Positions 1 to 7,573 of a stretch of DNA of 33,310 nt are shown piece by piece. Origin of the DNA: Nitrospiraceae bacterium (lineage in GTDB: Bacteria; Nitrospirota; Thermodesulfovibrionia; Thermodesulfovibrionales; Dissulfurispiraceae); the NCBI GenBank assembly GCA_021371915.1, contig JAJFVG010000016.1, positions 1 to 33,310 on the forward strand, written 5' to 3'. The translations under genes and the position numbers were made by a program. The notes beneath the pieces are model-generated. The model was not told the origin of the DNA. It did no database searches and saw only the letters and a program-made list of their open reading frames with translations. Positions within the stretch are counted from its first letter, which is position 1; the number at the start of each line of letters is the position of its first letter.

Positions 1-711
1 TACAGGGTAATAGAGGTGGCTGTAAAGACAGCCAACAAGCGCATACCTGTTGTTGCAGGCACAGGCGCCAACTCCACTGACGAGGCGATAATAATCACAA
101 AAAAAGCAAAAGAGCTTGGCGCTGACGGCGCGCTGCTCGTACCACCGAACTACAACAAGCCGACGCAGGAAGGCCTGTACAGGCACTACAAGGCTATTGC
201 AGAGGCAGTTGATATGCCCATGCTTCTTTACAATGTGCCTGGCAGGACAGCATTGAACATGCTGCCTTCTACAGTAGCCAGGCTCGCTGAGATAAAAAAT
301 ATTGTGGGTGTAAAAGAGGCAACCGGAGACATGAAGCAGGCGAGCGAGATCATCAGGCTCTGCGGAGACTCTTTCCTGGTGCTCTCAGGCGATGACTTCA
401 CAACCCTGCCGCTCTATGCGCTCGGCGGCTGCGGAAGCATATCGGTCACAGCCAATATTGTGCCAAAGCAGATGGCTGACCTGTGCAATGCGCTCGCAAA
501 GGGCGACATGGCTGCTGCAAGGCCGATGCACTTCAAGCTCGAACCGCTCAACGCAGCGATGTTCATAGAGACAAACCCGATACCTGTGAAAACAGCTCTT
601 GCACTAATGGGCAAAGTAGAGGAAGAGTTCAGGCTGCCGCTCTGTGAAATGGCTGCTGCCAACAAAGCAAAACTGAGCAGCACGCTCAAAGAAGCAGGCC
701 TGATAAACTAG
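1..711 (+). CDS. dapA: 4-hydroxy-tetrahydrodipicolinate synthase, 5' truncated by window start
   Basis: This is the 3' part of dapA, which condenses pyruvate with aspartate semialdehyde in lysine/diaminopimelate synthesis in the cytoplasm. The reading frame is open from base 1 (YRVIEVAVK...), so the GTG at 16 is internal and the true start lies left of the window. Visible family landmarks are AGTGANST, the VPPNYNKPTQEGL stretch, YNVPGRT with the catalytic Tyr, GVKEATGD with the Schiff-base Lys, and a later SGDD...GGCGSISV block. The C-terminus is complete and of ordinary length. The stop codon (TAG, 709-711) directly abuts the ATG of the TlpA-like gene, so the two are probably co-transcribed. 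Family assignment is secure; the regulation of the gene lies outside the window. Confidence 0.96.
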   Translation, partial: YRVIEVAVKTANKRIPVVAGTGANSTDEAIIITKKAKELGADGALLVPPNYNKPTQEGLYRHYKAIAEAVDMPMLLYNVPGRTALNMLPSTVARLAEIKNIVGVKEATGDMKQASEIIRLCGDSFLVLSGDDFTTLPLYALGGCGSISVTANIVPKQMADLCNALAKGDMAAARPMHFKLEPLNAAMFIETNPIPVKTALALMGKVEEEFRLPLCEMAAANKAKLSSTLKEAGLIN

Positions 712-1257
712 ATGATCATGTCACTATGCAGATTGCGGGGCAGTTTAAAGACTGTCCCGTTTTTGTTTCTGGCCTTTATGATCCTGCCTTGCAGCATAAG
801 TGGAGCGGGATTCGAAAATCTCTCTCCATTTGAGACTGACAGACTGCTCGACACTATCGCTCCTGACTTTTCTTTTGAAACAGCAGAAGGCAGACAGATG
901 ACTCTTTCATCCTGCAGAGGCAGTGTTGTGCTGCTATCATTCTGGTCAGCAAAATGCCCTTCATGCCTTGCGGATATCAGCTCCCTGAAAAAACTCGGCA
1001 GCATTGTTGACAGCGTGCTGTTCAGGATAATCACAGTGCATGCAGGAGCGCCTGCAAAGACAGAGGAAGGGCTGGTTGTTGTGAATGATACTGACCTGAA
1101 GATTACACTGTCCGGCTACAGGATAACTTCTCTGCCGACTGTACTGCTGATAGACAAAACAGGAAAGATCATGAAGATATACCGGGGCCAGCAGGACTGG
1201 ACAGACAGCAAAAAGGTTCAGGAAATAAAAGCAGCTTTAGCAGTTCCGGATAAATAG
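712..1257 (+). CDS. TlpA/ResA-like periplasmic thiol-disulfide protein
   Basis: A 181-residue thioredoxin-fold protein of the TlpA/AhpC-TSA type. Residues 1-30 form a basic start plus hydrophobic segment, a likely signal peptide or anchor, so the domain should act outside the cytoplasmic membrane. The fold is marked by APDFSF near residue 50, the redox pair C82-P-S-C85 after SFWSAK, and the cis-proline region LPTVLLID around residue 142. It probably reduces or oxidises disulfides, for example in c-type cytochrome maturation; this is a family-level inference. The ATG follows the dapA stop with no spacer, and a second in-frame ATG at 718 is an equally possible start. It ends 21 nt before the converging oppF gene, with no clear terminator hairpin between them. 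Confidence 0.85.
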   Translation: MIMSLCRLRGSLKTVPFLFLAFMILPCSISGAGFENLSPFETDRLLDTIAPDFSFETAEGRQMTLSSCRGSVVLLSFWSAKCPSCLADISSLKKLGSIVDSVLFRIITVHAGAPAKTEEGLVVVNDTDLKITLSGYRITSLPTVLLIDKTGKIMKIYRGQQDWTDSKKVQEIKAALAVPDK

Positions 1258-1278
1258 CAACCAGCCCTCAACCTTCAC

Positions 1279-2262
1279 TCATTTCGAATAAAGATGACAG
1301 GCAACATGACCATTGCCATGCGCTGCAAGAGTCGGCTGGACATCCTTGCACTGCGGCATCTTCCAGCTGCATCTCGCATAGAAGGCGCAGCCTGCTTCTT
1401 CCCGCTCATTCGCGTTTATGTTTATCGCCTCAGGAGAGCCGGGCTTTGCGCATGATGATATCTTTGGAGCAGAGGCGAGCAGCAGTTTTGTGTACGGATG
1501 CATCGGGGAACTGAAGAGGTCATCAGCGCCTGCTGTCTCCACTATCCTGCCCAGGTACATTACAGCAACACGGTCGCTCAGATATCTGACAACATTGAGA
1601 TCATGGCTTATCAGCATGAGCGAAAATCCCGACTCAGCCATCAGTCCTTTGAGCAGATTTATTATCTGCGCCTGTATAGACACATCAAGCGCTGAGAGCG
1701 GCTCATCAGCAACTATCAGCTCAGGCGAGACAGCGAGCGCCCTTGCTATGCATATGCGCTGTCTCTGGCCCCCGCTAAACTCGTGCGGATACCTGTGCAT
1801 TGCATCAGCGCCAAGACCCACCTTTTCGAGCAGCACTGCGGCAGCATCTTTACTGTCTGATACTGATTTTATTTTATGTATTTTGTACGGCTCTGAAAGT
1901 GCAGCGCCGATTGTCATGCGCGGATTGAGGGATGCAAAAGGGTCCTGAAATATCATCTGCACAGAGCGCCTGAACTGCTTCATATCATCACGAACATGGG
2001 AAGAAGTCTCTCTACCTTTGAAATATACAGAGCCGCTGTCCTGCTGAAGCAGCCTCAGCACAATACGCGCAACAGTTGATTTGCCGCAGCCGCTCTCGCC
2101 AACCAGGGAAAACACAGAGCCTGCCTCTATGCAAAAGCTCACTTCATCAACAGCCTTTACAGTGGTTCCGGCTGAAGAAAAACAAGGTCCCCTGACAAAG
2201 CTCTTGCTCAGACCTTCTGCCCTCAGCAGGCAGGTCTTGTTATCTCTTTCCATCTGATGCAT
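1279..2262 (-). CDS. oppF: Oligopeptide/dipeptide ABC transporter ATP-binding protein (OppF/DppF type)
   Basis: ABC ATPase of 327 residues for peptide or nickel/peptide import. It shows Walker A GESGCGKST (about 55-63), Q-loop FQDPFASLNP, signature FSGGQRQR (163-170), Walker B LIVADEPLSALD (182-193) and the H-loop ISHD (219-222). The C-terminal oligopeptide-transporter extension carries four cysteines (292, 298, 305, 322), the pattern of the OppD/DppD-type cysteine tail. Its start overlaps the end of oppD by 40 nt, so the two are translationally linked. An alternative start is the in-frame ATG at 2253; a GGTGA lies just before 2262, too close for that start and better placed for 2253. No permease or binding-protein gene is adjacent. 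The substrate cannot be read from the sequence. Confidence 0.93.
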   Translation of the reverse strand: MHQMERDNKTCLLRAEGLSKSFVRGPCFSSAGTTVKAVDEVSFCIEAGSVFSLVGESGCGKSTVARIVLRLLQQDSGSVYFKGRETSSHVRDDMKQFRRSVQMIFQDPFASLNPRMTIGAALSEPYKIHKIKSVSDSKDAAAVLLEKVGLGADAMHRYPHEFSGGQRQRICIARALAVSPELIVADEPLSALDVSIQAQIINLLKGLMAESGFSLMLISHDLNVVRYLSDRVAVMYLGRIVETAGADDLFSSPMHPYTKLLLASAPKISSCAKPGSPEAININANEREEAGCAFYARCSWKMPQCKDVQPTLAAHGNGHVACHLYSK

Positions 2263-3212
2263 CTCACCATGTGGTTTTGTTCAGCCTCTTCAAGCAGAGG
2301 CTCATGCAGCCTGCACTCATCTTTTGCAGCAAAACACCTGTCAGAGAACTTGCACCCTGAAGGAAGCCTGTCAGGCGCAGGCACAAATCCTGGTATAGGC
2401 TTCAGTTCGCTTCCCCTGGATGCCGGCAGTGATTCAAGCAGGCCTATTGTGTACGGATTAAGCGGCCTGTCAAAGATTGTTTTTGCGTCAGCAAGCTCCA
2501 TTATTCTGCCGGCATACATTATAGCCACCCTGTCGGCATTTTCAGCTATAATGCCGAGGTCATGAGTGATGAGCAGCACAGCCATATTCATGCGCTTTCT
2601 CAAATCCTGGAGCAGCCGCAGTATCTGCGCCTGTATTGTCACATCGAGCGCAGTGGTCGGCTCATCAGCTATCAGCAAAGACGGGCTGCATGCAATAGCC
2701 ATCGCTATCATCACCCTCTGCCTCATGCCGCCTGAGAGCTGGTGCGGATATTCTCGGAGCCGCTGGCCGGGCTGCGGCATGAGCACGGATGCAAGCAGTG
2801 ATTCAGCTTTTTCACGCGCCTCTGATTTTGACGAGCCTGTATGTGCAATCAACGCCTCTTCTATCTGCCTGCCGATTGTGAGCACTGGGTTCAAAGATGT
2901 CATCGGCTCCTGAAAGATCATGGATATGTCCCTGCCTCTTATTGAGCGCATGCGATCTTCATCAAGCGAGAGCAGGTCTTTGTCATTGAAAAGAACGCGG
3001 CCTGATGCTGATATGTTCGAAGGCAATATTCGTAGTATCGAGAGCGCGGTCAGGCTCTTGCCGCATCCGCTCTCGCCAACCAGTCCGAAGACCTCTGACC
3101 TTCTGACATCAAAAGACAGTCCTGATACGGCTGCGACCTCTTTCTTTGCGCGATGGGTTCCATCGTCAAGATACACTGAAAGGTCTTTTATTTCGAGGAG
3201 TGTTTCGGACAT
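2223..3212 (-). CDS. oppD: Oligopeptide/dipeptide ABC transporter ATP-binding protein (OppD/DppD type)
   Basis: Partner ATPase of OppF, 329 residues. Walker A GESGCGKS (46-53), Q-loop FQEPMTSLNP, signature LSGGMRQRV, Walker B LLIADEPTTALD and H-loop ITHDLG are all intact, so an OppDF heterodimer should hydrolyse ATP. The C-terminal tail has the family cysteine cluster (SGCKFSDRCF...DECR...VRC). The gene is first in its unit, with its own promoter candidate at 3220-3249 whose -10 ends 7 nt before the ATG. There is no Shine-Dalgarno sequence ahead of that ATG, suggesting a leaderless message. Permeases (OppB, OppC) and a solute-binding protein are missing nearby and must be encoded elsewhere if the pair is functional. 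Confidence 0.94.
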   Translation of the reverse strand: MSETLLEIKDLSVYLDDGTHRAKKEVAAVSGLSFDVRRSEVFGLVGESGCGKSLTALSILRILPSNISASGRVLFNDKDLLSLDEDRMRSIRGRDISMIFQEPMTSLNPVLTIGRQIEEALIAHTGSSKSEAREKAESLLASVLMPQPGQRLREYPHQLSGGMRQRVMIAMAIACSPSLLIADEPTTALDVTIQAQILRLLQDLRKRMNMAVLLITHDLGIIAENADRVAIMYAGRIMELADAKTIFDRPLNPYTIGLLESLPASRGSELKPIPGFVPAPDRLPSGCKFSDRCFAAKDECRLHEPLLEEAEQNHMVRCIRWKEITRPAC

Positions 3213-3219
3213 TGTGTTG

Positions 3220-3249
3220 ATAATAAGAGGTTGCAGTTTGGGATGTCAA
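3220..3249 (-). promoter_or_regulatory. Promoter of oppDF (TTGACA-18-TATTAT), predicted leaderless
   Basis: Reading the minus strand, a perfect -35 TTGACA (3249-3244) is followed by 18 nt and TATTAT (3225-3220), then 7 nt and the oppD ATG at 3212. A start site 7 nt past the -10 would fall at 3213, leaving a leader of about one base. The 7 nt between -10 and ATG (CAACACA) hold no ribosome-binding sequence. This is the best sigma-70-like match in the window. Confidence 0.7.
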
Positions 3250-3261
3250 CAACAGCGGCAA

Positions 3262-3648
3262 TCATCTACTGAGAAGATACATTGCGGTCAACAATATCGG
3301 CATTACCGCGAGTACATAGAAAACAACCGATGCCTTTTTCCTGCCGCTGCTGCCCTGGTCGATAAACGGCATTAATGCAAGAAGCAGAACAGACAATGCA
3401 GGCACCACAAGAGTTCCGATAAAGATGCTTTTGCCTGGAAAGTATTTGACCAGCTCGAACAGCCACAAAAAATACCACTCAGGCCTCGGCTGAAACTGCC
3501 TCGAGAGGTCTATCTGCCTTCCGGTGTCAGGCGCAAACAGCAGGGCAAGCACCAGCAACAGCTGCAAACATAGCAGCGCGGCAGCGGCTATCTCTGCAAC
3601 AAAGTGCGGATAAAAAGTCTTCTGTTCATTTTTACGCTCCGCGCTCAT
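3262..3648 (-). CDS. petD: Cytochrome bc complex subunit IV-like protein (C-terminal half of cytochrome b)
   Basis: Small membrane protein of 128 residues matching the C-terminal part of cytochrome b as a separate subunit, as in b6f-type complexes. It carries the Qo-site signature PEWYF (56-60) in PRPEWYFLWLFELVKYFPGK, and three hydrophobic segments at about 16-39, 74-95 and the C-terminal end. I chose the ATG at 3648 because AGAGG lies 7 nt before it and it starts one base after the cytochrome b6 stop; the frame stays open to a GTG at 3669. The gene ends the Rieske-b6-IV cluster. No c-type cytochrome domain is fused to it, unlike some bacterial versions of this subunit. Confidence 0.88.
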   Translation of the reverse strand: MSAERKNEQKTFYPHFVAEIAAAALLCLQLLLVLALLFAPDTGRQIDLSRQFQPRPEWYFLWLFELVKYFPGKSIFIGTLVVPALSVLLLALMPFIDQGSSGRKKASVVFYVLAVMPILLTAMYLLSR

Positions 3649-3649
3649 C

Positions 3650-4309
3650 TCACAGCCTCTTTGACACACCCTGCCGTCTCACCATATGAAAATGCATCCA
3701 GAGCCCGGCTGAGATTGATAAAGGGATATAGAGCATATGCAGGCTGTAGAATCTTACGAGAGTATTTCCATTGACCTCAGGGCCTCCCCTTACAAGATGC
3801 AGCAAATACTCCCCGATAAACGGCACTGTGCCTGCCATTGATGTACCAACTTCTGTGGCCCAGTATGCCCTCTGATCCCACGGCAGCAGATACCCTGTAA
3901 AGCCGGAGCCCATAGCAAGCACAAGGACAAATACACCGACCATCCAGTTCAGCTCTCTGGGCTTGCGGTATGCCTTTGCGATAAACACCCGCAAGGTGTG
4001 CAGCAGTATGAAAATGATAAACAGGCTTGCTGACCACTTGTGCATGCTCCTTACGAGCCAGCCGAGCGGAACCTCTTCAGTTATCTTCTGTACGCTCCTG
4101 TATGCCTCTGTTTCTGACGGCACATAATAGAGCGAGAGCATCATGCCTGTTACAGCGAGTATGAGAAAAAAAGTGAAGGCCATGCCTCCGAGACAGTAGC
4201 CATAGCTGATGTCCTCAGGCATTGGCCTCCTGAGGATACGTCTGTGTATTGAGACGATGCCGAAGCGTTCATCCATCCATTCGATCACGCGGCTGATCAT
4301 GCCTTCCAT
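3650..4309 (-). CDS. petB: Cytochrome b6-type subunit of a quinol:cytochrome c/plastocyanin-type oxidoreductase
   Basis: Di-heme membrane cytochrome of 219 residues, the N-terminal half of cytochrome b. The heme ligand pairs are H90/H104 (13 residues between) and H191/H206 (14 between), the second being the wider b6-type spacing. C39 in YGYCLGG lines up with the Cys that binds the extra heme ci covalently in b6f and in some bacillar bc complexes. Other family landmarks are LLPWDQRAYW and PRELNWM. It oxidises quinol, here presumably menaquinol, in the cytoplasmic membrane together with the Rieske protein. It overlaps the Rieske gene by 13 nt and is followed after one base by the subunit IV gene. 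Confidence 0.94.
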   Translation of the reverse strand: MEGMISRVIEWMDERFGIVSIHRRILRRPMPEDISYGYCLGGMAFTFFLILAVTGMMLSLYYVPSETEAYRSVQKITEEVPLGWLVRSMHKWSASLFIIFILLHTLRVFIAKAYRKPRELNWMVGVFVLVLAMGSGFTGYLLPWDQRAYWATEVGTSMAGTVPFIGEYLLHLVRGGPEVNGNTLVRFYSLHMLYIPLSISAGLWMHFHMVRRQGVSKRL

Positions 4310-4740
4310 CCTATAAAAACCCTGCCTGATTCGACCCTGAGCGTAAAACGTTCAAGCGGTTTTGGAGGCGGGCCTGATATAACCTCGCCGGAGATGTTGT
4401 ATCTTCCTGCATGACATGGGCAGACAAACTCTGATGAATTGTGATCCCACACCACGGTGCAGCCCAGGTGTGTGCAAACCGGAGACAAAGCTGTTACGCT
4501 GCCTTTGGCAGCTGATATGAATATGCGCTGAGTCCGCTTTTTGCCGTACTGCTCTATTGTGAATTCGACCTTTTTGACTCCGCGCCTTGGCAGCTCATCT
4601 TCCTGCATAAGATAGTGGTATTGTTCAATTGCGGTCTTCTGTCTTGGAGATATAAACCTCAGAAGCAGCGCTGATGACAACAGCGCTGCGGAGGCTATAA
4701 AAAAATTAAGTGCTCTCTTTAAGAAGTCACGCCTTTCCAT
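4297..4740 (-). CDS. petC: Rieske [2Fe-2S] protein of the cytochrome bc complex
   Basis: A 147-residue Rieske protein. MERRDFLKRAL followed by a hydrophobic stretch to about residue 29 looks like a Tat-type signal that stays as a membrane anchor. Cluster ligands are C89 and H91 in CTHLGC and C107 and H110 in CPCHAG; C94 and C109 would make the disulfide. After CPCH the sequence is AGRY instead of GSxY, so the hydrogen-bonding Ser that raises the redox potential in high-potential proteins is replaced by Gly while the Tyr is kept. This fits a low-potential, menaquinol-oxidising complex. I use the ATG at 4740; a TTG lies one codon upstream. Its 5' flank is a pair of hairpins (4745-4780). Confidence 0.93.
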   Translation of the reverse strand: MERRDFLKRALNFFIASAALLSSALLLRFISPRQKTAIEQYHYLMQEDELPRRGVKKVEFTIEQYGKKRTQRIFISAAKGSVTALSPVCTHLGCTVVWDHNSSEFVCPCHAGRYNISGEVISGPPPKPLERFTLRVESGRVFIGWKA

Positions 4741-4744
4741 CAAG

Positions 4745-4780
4745 AGGGGTTAAAGCCCCTGCCGCTCTGGCGCGCGGCAG
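4745..4780 (-). other. Two adjoining hairpins between the ihfB-like gene and the Rieske gene
   Basis: In the 49-nt gap, CTGCCGC (4759-4765) pairs with GCGGCAG (4774-4780) around an 8-nt loop. AGGGG (4745-4749) pairs with CCCCT (4756-4760) around a 6-nt loop; the two share bases 4759-4760. Read on the minus strand there is no long U-run, so this is not a standard terminator. The second hairpin ends 4 nt before the Rieske ATG and holds the only purine-rich AGGGG in the leader, so it could affect translation start or mRNA processing. Confidence 0.45.
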
Positions 4781-4789
4781 CAGAGAGCT

Positions 4790-5077
4790 TTATTCAGCTA
4801 TGCCGTTCAACGCGTTATGAAAAGGTTTGCCCACTCTGAAGTGAAGAACTCTTTTGCTCGGAACTTGCACTTTTTCTCCGGTCCTGGGATTGCGGGCTGT
4901 CTTTGCTGCCCTATCCTTCAGTCTGAAATTGCCGAACCCCCTGATCTCGATCTTCTCGCCGCGTGCAAGGGCATCCTTCATGCTGTCGAATATCGTGTTG
5001 ACAATGGTCTCTACCTGTTTTCTTGTCAAGCCCTCAACTTTCTCGGTTATCTTCTCTATCATGACCGACTTTGTCAT
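4790..5077 (-). CDS. ihfB: HU/IHF-family DNA-bending protein, IHF-beta-like
   Basis: Small nucleoid protein of 95 residues. The two helices are followed by GEKIEIRGFGNFRLKDRAAKT and ARNPRTGEKV, the HU/IHF beta-arm signature with the intercalating proline in NPRTG. The N-terminus (MTKSVMIEKI) and GEKIEIRGFG resemble the beta subunit of IHF more than HU. The position after rpsA, with only sppA between, repeats the rpsA-ihfB order of proteobacteria and supports that reading. A clear GGAGGAG sits 4 nt before the ATG. It could work as a homodimer or with another HU-like partner; this cannot be told from sequence. Confidence 0.92.
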   Translation of the reverse strand: MTKSVMIEKITEKVEGLTRKQVETIVNTIFDSMKDALARGEKIEIRGFGNFRLKDRAAKTARNPRTGEKVQVPSKRVLHFRVGKPFHNALNGIAE

Positions 5078-5119
5078 GCACTCCTCCTGTTAATAGTGGA
5101 TATTTATTGTTTTGCGCTT

Positions 5120-5977
5120 CTATGCAGACGGAAGCAGATACTTCAGCTCCATTTTGGGCAGCAACCGCTTGACCCCTTCTGGAACCCTGCCGCCAAGGAT
5201 ATCATATATCGGATGGCGTTCTTTTTTCATCACCACCTCAGGCTCACCTTTTATGCCTGAAAGCTGTCCGGCCAGTTTGATCGCATCCTGAAGGTCGCCA
5301 AGCTCATCCACCAGCTTCAGCTTCTTTGCCTGCCTGCCTGTGAATATCCTGCCGTCAGCCAGTCTACGGGCATACTCAACAGGTATTTTCCTGCTCTCTG
5401 CCACAGCGGTTATAAACTGCTCATGCACATCATCCATCACAGTCTGTAGTATCTGCCTCTCTTCAGGCCCTATGCCCCTGAATACGGATGCAATGTCCTT
5501 GTGCCTGCCGCTTTTGACCACCTCGGTCTTTACCCCGATCTTCTCCATAAGGCCCTTTAAGTTGGGCAGCTCCATTATCACACCTATAGATCCTGTCAGC
5601 GTGCCCGGGTTTGCAACTATCCTGGTTGCCGGCGCTGATATATAGTATCCTCCGGATGCGGCCACTGAACCCATGGAGACCACGACCTTCTTCTTTGCAG
5701 CAGCCTTCTTCATCTCCTCAAATATCTCCTGTGAAGGCACCACTCCGCCGCCAGGGCTGTCCACCCTCACGACAACGGCTTTTATGGATCCGTCCCTGAG
5801 ATAGCCCTTCAACTCCTCAACAACATCCCTTGACTGAAGTATGGGGCCCTCGATCCTTATGAGGGCCACCTTTTCACCCAGGGAAACGTCCTTTGAAAAA
5901 ACAGTTATCACAGCGCTGAGCAGGAGCAGAGCGCCGAAAAATATGATTATCCAGAAAAAGAGTTTTTTAATTTTCAT
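5120..5977 (-). CDS. sppA: Signal peptide peptidase SppA (short, single-domain type)
   Basis: Membrane-anchored serine protease of 285 residues that degrades leftover signal peptides. An N-terminal hydrophobic anchor (about 6-27) is followed by one protease domain. DSPGGGVVPSQEI lies at 73-85, the catalytic Ser is S108 in GSVAASGGYYI, TGSIGVI follows, and the catalytic Lys is K160 in KSGRHKDI. The 52-residue Ser-Lys spacing is as in the Bacillus enzyme, which uses the same dyad. The start overlaps the rpsA stop region by 11 nt, so it is co-translated within the ispH-rpsA-sppA-ihfB unit. It is half the size of the duplicated E. coli SppA and matches the short bacterial form. Confidence 0.93.
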   Translation of the reverse strand: MKIKKLFFWIIIFFGALLLLSAVITVFSKDVSLGEKVALIRIEGPILQSRDVVEELKGYLRDGSIKAVVVRVDSPGGGVVPSQEIFEEMKKAAAKKKVVVSMGSVAASGGYYISAPATRIVANPGTLTGSIGVIMELPNLKGLMEKIGVKTEVVKSGRHKDIASVFRGIGPEERQILQTVMDDVHEQFITAVAESRKIPVEYARRLADGRIFTGRQAKKLKLVDELGDLQDAIKLAGQLSGIKGEPEVVMKKERHPIYDILGGRVPEGVKRLLPKMELKYLLPSA

Positions 5978-7571
5978 TCGCCTTCACATTCTTCATGCTG
6001 AGACCGATCTTGCGGTCGTCAGTGTTTATTTTTATTATTCTTACCATAATCTCGGCGCCATCTTCCAGAGGCTTTGACTGATCCACCTCTGATGAATAGA
6101 TGAGTCCTTCTACGCAGCCCTCAAGTTCCACAAACACTCCGAAGTCAACAGCCTTTATCACCCTGCCCTTGCACTCGTCGCCGAGCTTGAACTTTGCCGG
6201 TATCTCACTCAGCCACGGATCAGGCACGAGCTGCTTTATGCCCAGGGCCATGCGCTCCTTGTCAGAATCTATGCTCAGGATAACTGCATCAACCTTCTGG
6301 CCTTTCTTGAGCACTTCTGAAGGATGTTTCACATGCTTTGTCCATGATATGTCAGATATATGCACAAGGCCGTCCACTCCTTCTGAAAGCCTTATAAACG
6401 CGCCGAAGTCTGTAAGGGTCTTTACCTTGCCCTTAACCTGCTCTCCCACCTTGTATCTCTCTGCCACAAGCGTCCACGGCTTTGGAGCGAGCTGCCTGAG
6501 GCTGAGCGACATCCTGCGGTCATCCCTGCTCACATTCAGCACAACAGTCTCTATTTCATCGCCAAGCGCAGCATATTTTGAGGGATGCTTCGAGCGCGGA
6601 ACCCACTCCAGCTCCGACACATGCACAAGACCTTCAAGCCCTTCTTCCACCTCCACAAATATGCCGTAGTCGGTTATTGTTACAACTTTGCCCTTAACCT
6701 TCATGCCGCTGCTGTACTTCTGGTCAACTGTCAGCCACGGGTCATCCTTTTTCTGTTTGAATCCGAGAGTCACCTTGTGTGAGGCCTCGTCATGCTTGAG
6801 CACGAGGAATTCATGCTCCTGTCCCACAGAGAAGAATTCAGAGGGGTGGTTCACCCTGCGCCATGAAATATCTGATATATGGAGAAGTCCGTCTATGCCG
6901 CCGAGATCTACAAACACTCCGTAATCCGTGACATTTTTGACAACGCCCTTAAGCAGCGCGCCGTCCTTGAGCACGCCAATGATCGACTCCTTTTTCTTCT
7001 CCCGATCCTCCTCGAGTATCACCCTTCTGGAGACCACAAGGGATGGAGAATGGCCCTGACCTGCCTGTCGCGGCTGGCTCAGCTTAAGTATCCGCACCTG
7101 TAGCTGACGGCCGATCATCTGGTCAAGATCGCGCACAGGCTTTATGTCAGCCTGCGAGGCAGGCAGAAACGCCCTTATGCCGGATACGTCCACTATGAGC
7201 CCGCCTTTTGTCTTCTCGATTATCTTTCCATCAACCGACAGGCCTTTTGTAAAAGCCTCTTCCAGCTTTCCCATGGCCTGCATCTTGAGCACCTTGTCCC
7301 TTGAGAGCACAACACCTTCTCCGGTGTCATTCACGCGCTCAACAAGCACCTCAATGTCATCACCCTGTCTGATGCGGCTGAAATCCTCCATCGAAAACTC
7401 CGATGCGGGGATCACGCCCTCAGACTTATATTTAACGTCAACGACTATCCCGTCTTCCCGTATTGCTACAATCTTGCCCTTTACTACGGAGCCCCTCTCA
7501 AGCCTGTTGGTCAGCGTCTCAGCATACATCTTTTCGAATTCGCTGCTGTCCTGTCTTGCCTGGGTTTCCAT
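5967..7571 (-). CDS. rpsA: 30S ribosomal protein S1, six S1 domains
   Basis: Protein of 534 residues made of six S1 RNA-binding repeats at roughly 27-92, 111-183, 206-273, 291-358, 378-445 and 467-527. Repeats 3-5 have the typical DYGVFVDL...GLLHISDISW pattern. The first two are more divergent, as in other S1 proteins where they bind the ribosome. Repeat 2 carries a short glycine/serine insertion near 166-176. S1 helps mRNAs with structured or leader-bearing 5' ends onto the 30S subunit, which matters here because several genes in the window look leaderless. It starts two bases after the ispH stop; these two genes are fused in some clostridia. GGAGG lies 12 nt before the ATG, a longer spacing than usual. 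Confidence 0.97.
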   Translation of the reverse strand: METQARQDSSEFEKMYAETLTNRLERGSVVKGKIVAIREDGIVVDVKYKSEGVIPASEFSMEDFSRIRQGDDIEVLVERVNDTGEGVVLSRDKVLKMQAMGKLEEAFTKGLSVDGKIIEKTKGGLIVDVSGIRAFLPASQADIKPVRDLDQMIGRQLQVRILKLSQPRQAGQGHSPSLVVSRRVILEEDREKKKESIIGVLKDGALLKGVVKNVTDYGVFVDLGGIDGLLHISDISWRRVNHPSEFFSVGQEHEFLVLKHDEASHKVTLGFKQKKDDPWLTVDQKYSSGMKVKGKVVTITDYGIFVEVEEGLEGLVHVSELEWVPRSKHPSKYAALGDEIETVVLNVSRDDRRMSLSLRQLAPKPWTLVAERYKVGEQVKGKVKTLTDFGAFIRLSEGVDGLVHISDISWTKHVKHPSEVLKKGQKVDAVILSIDSDKERMALGIKQLVPDPWLSEIPAKFKLGDECKGRVIKAVDFGVFVELEGCVEGLIYSSEVDQSKPLEDGAEIMVRIIKINTDDRKIGLSMKNVKANEN

Positions 7572-7573
7572 TT

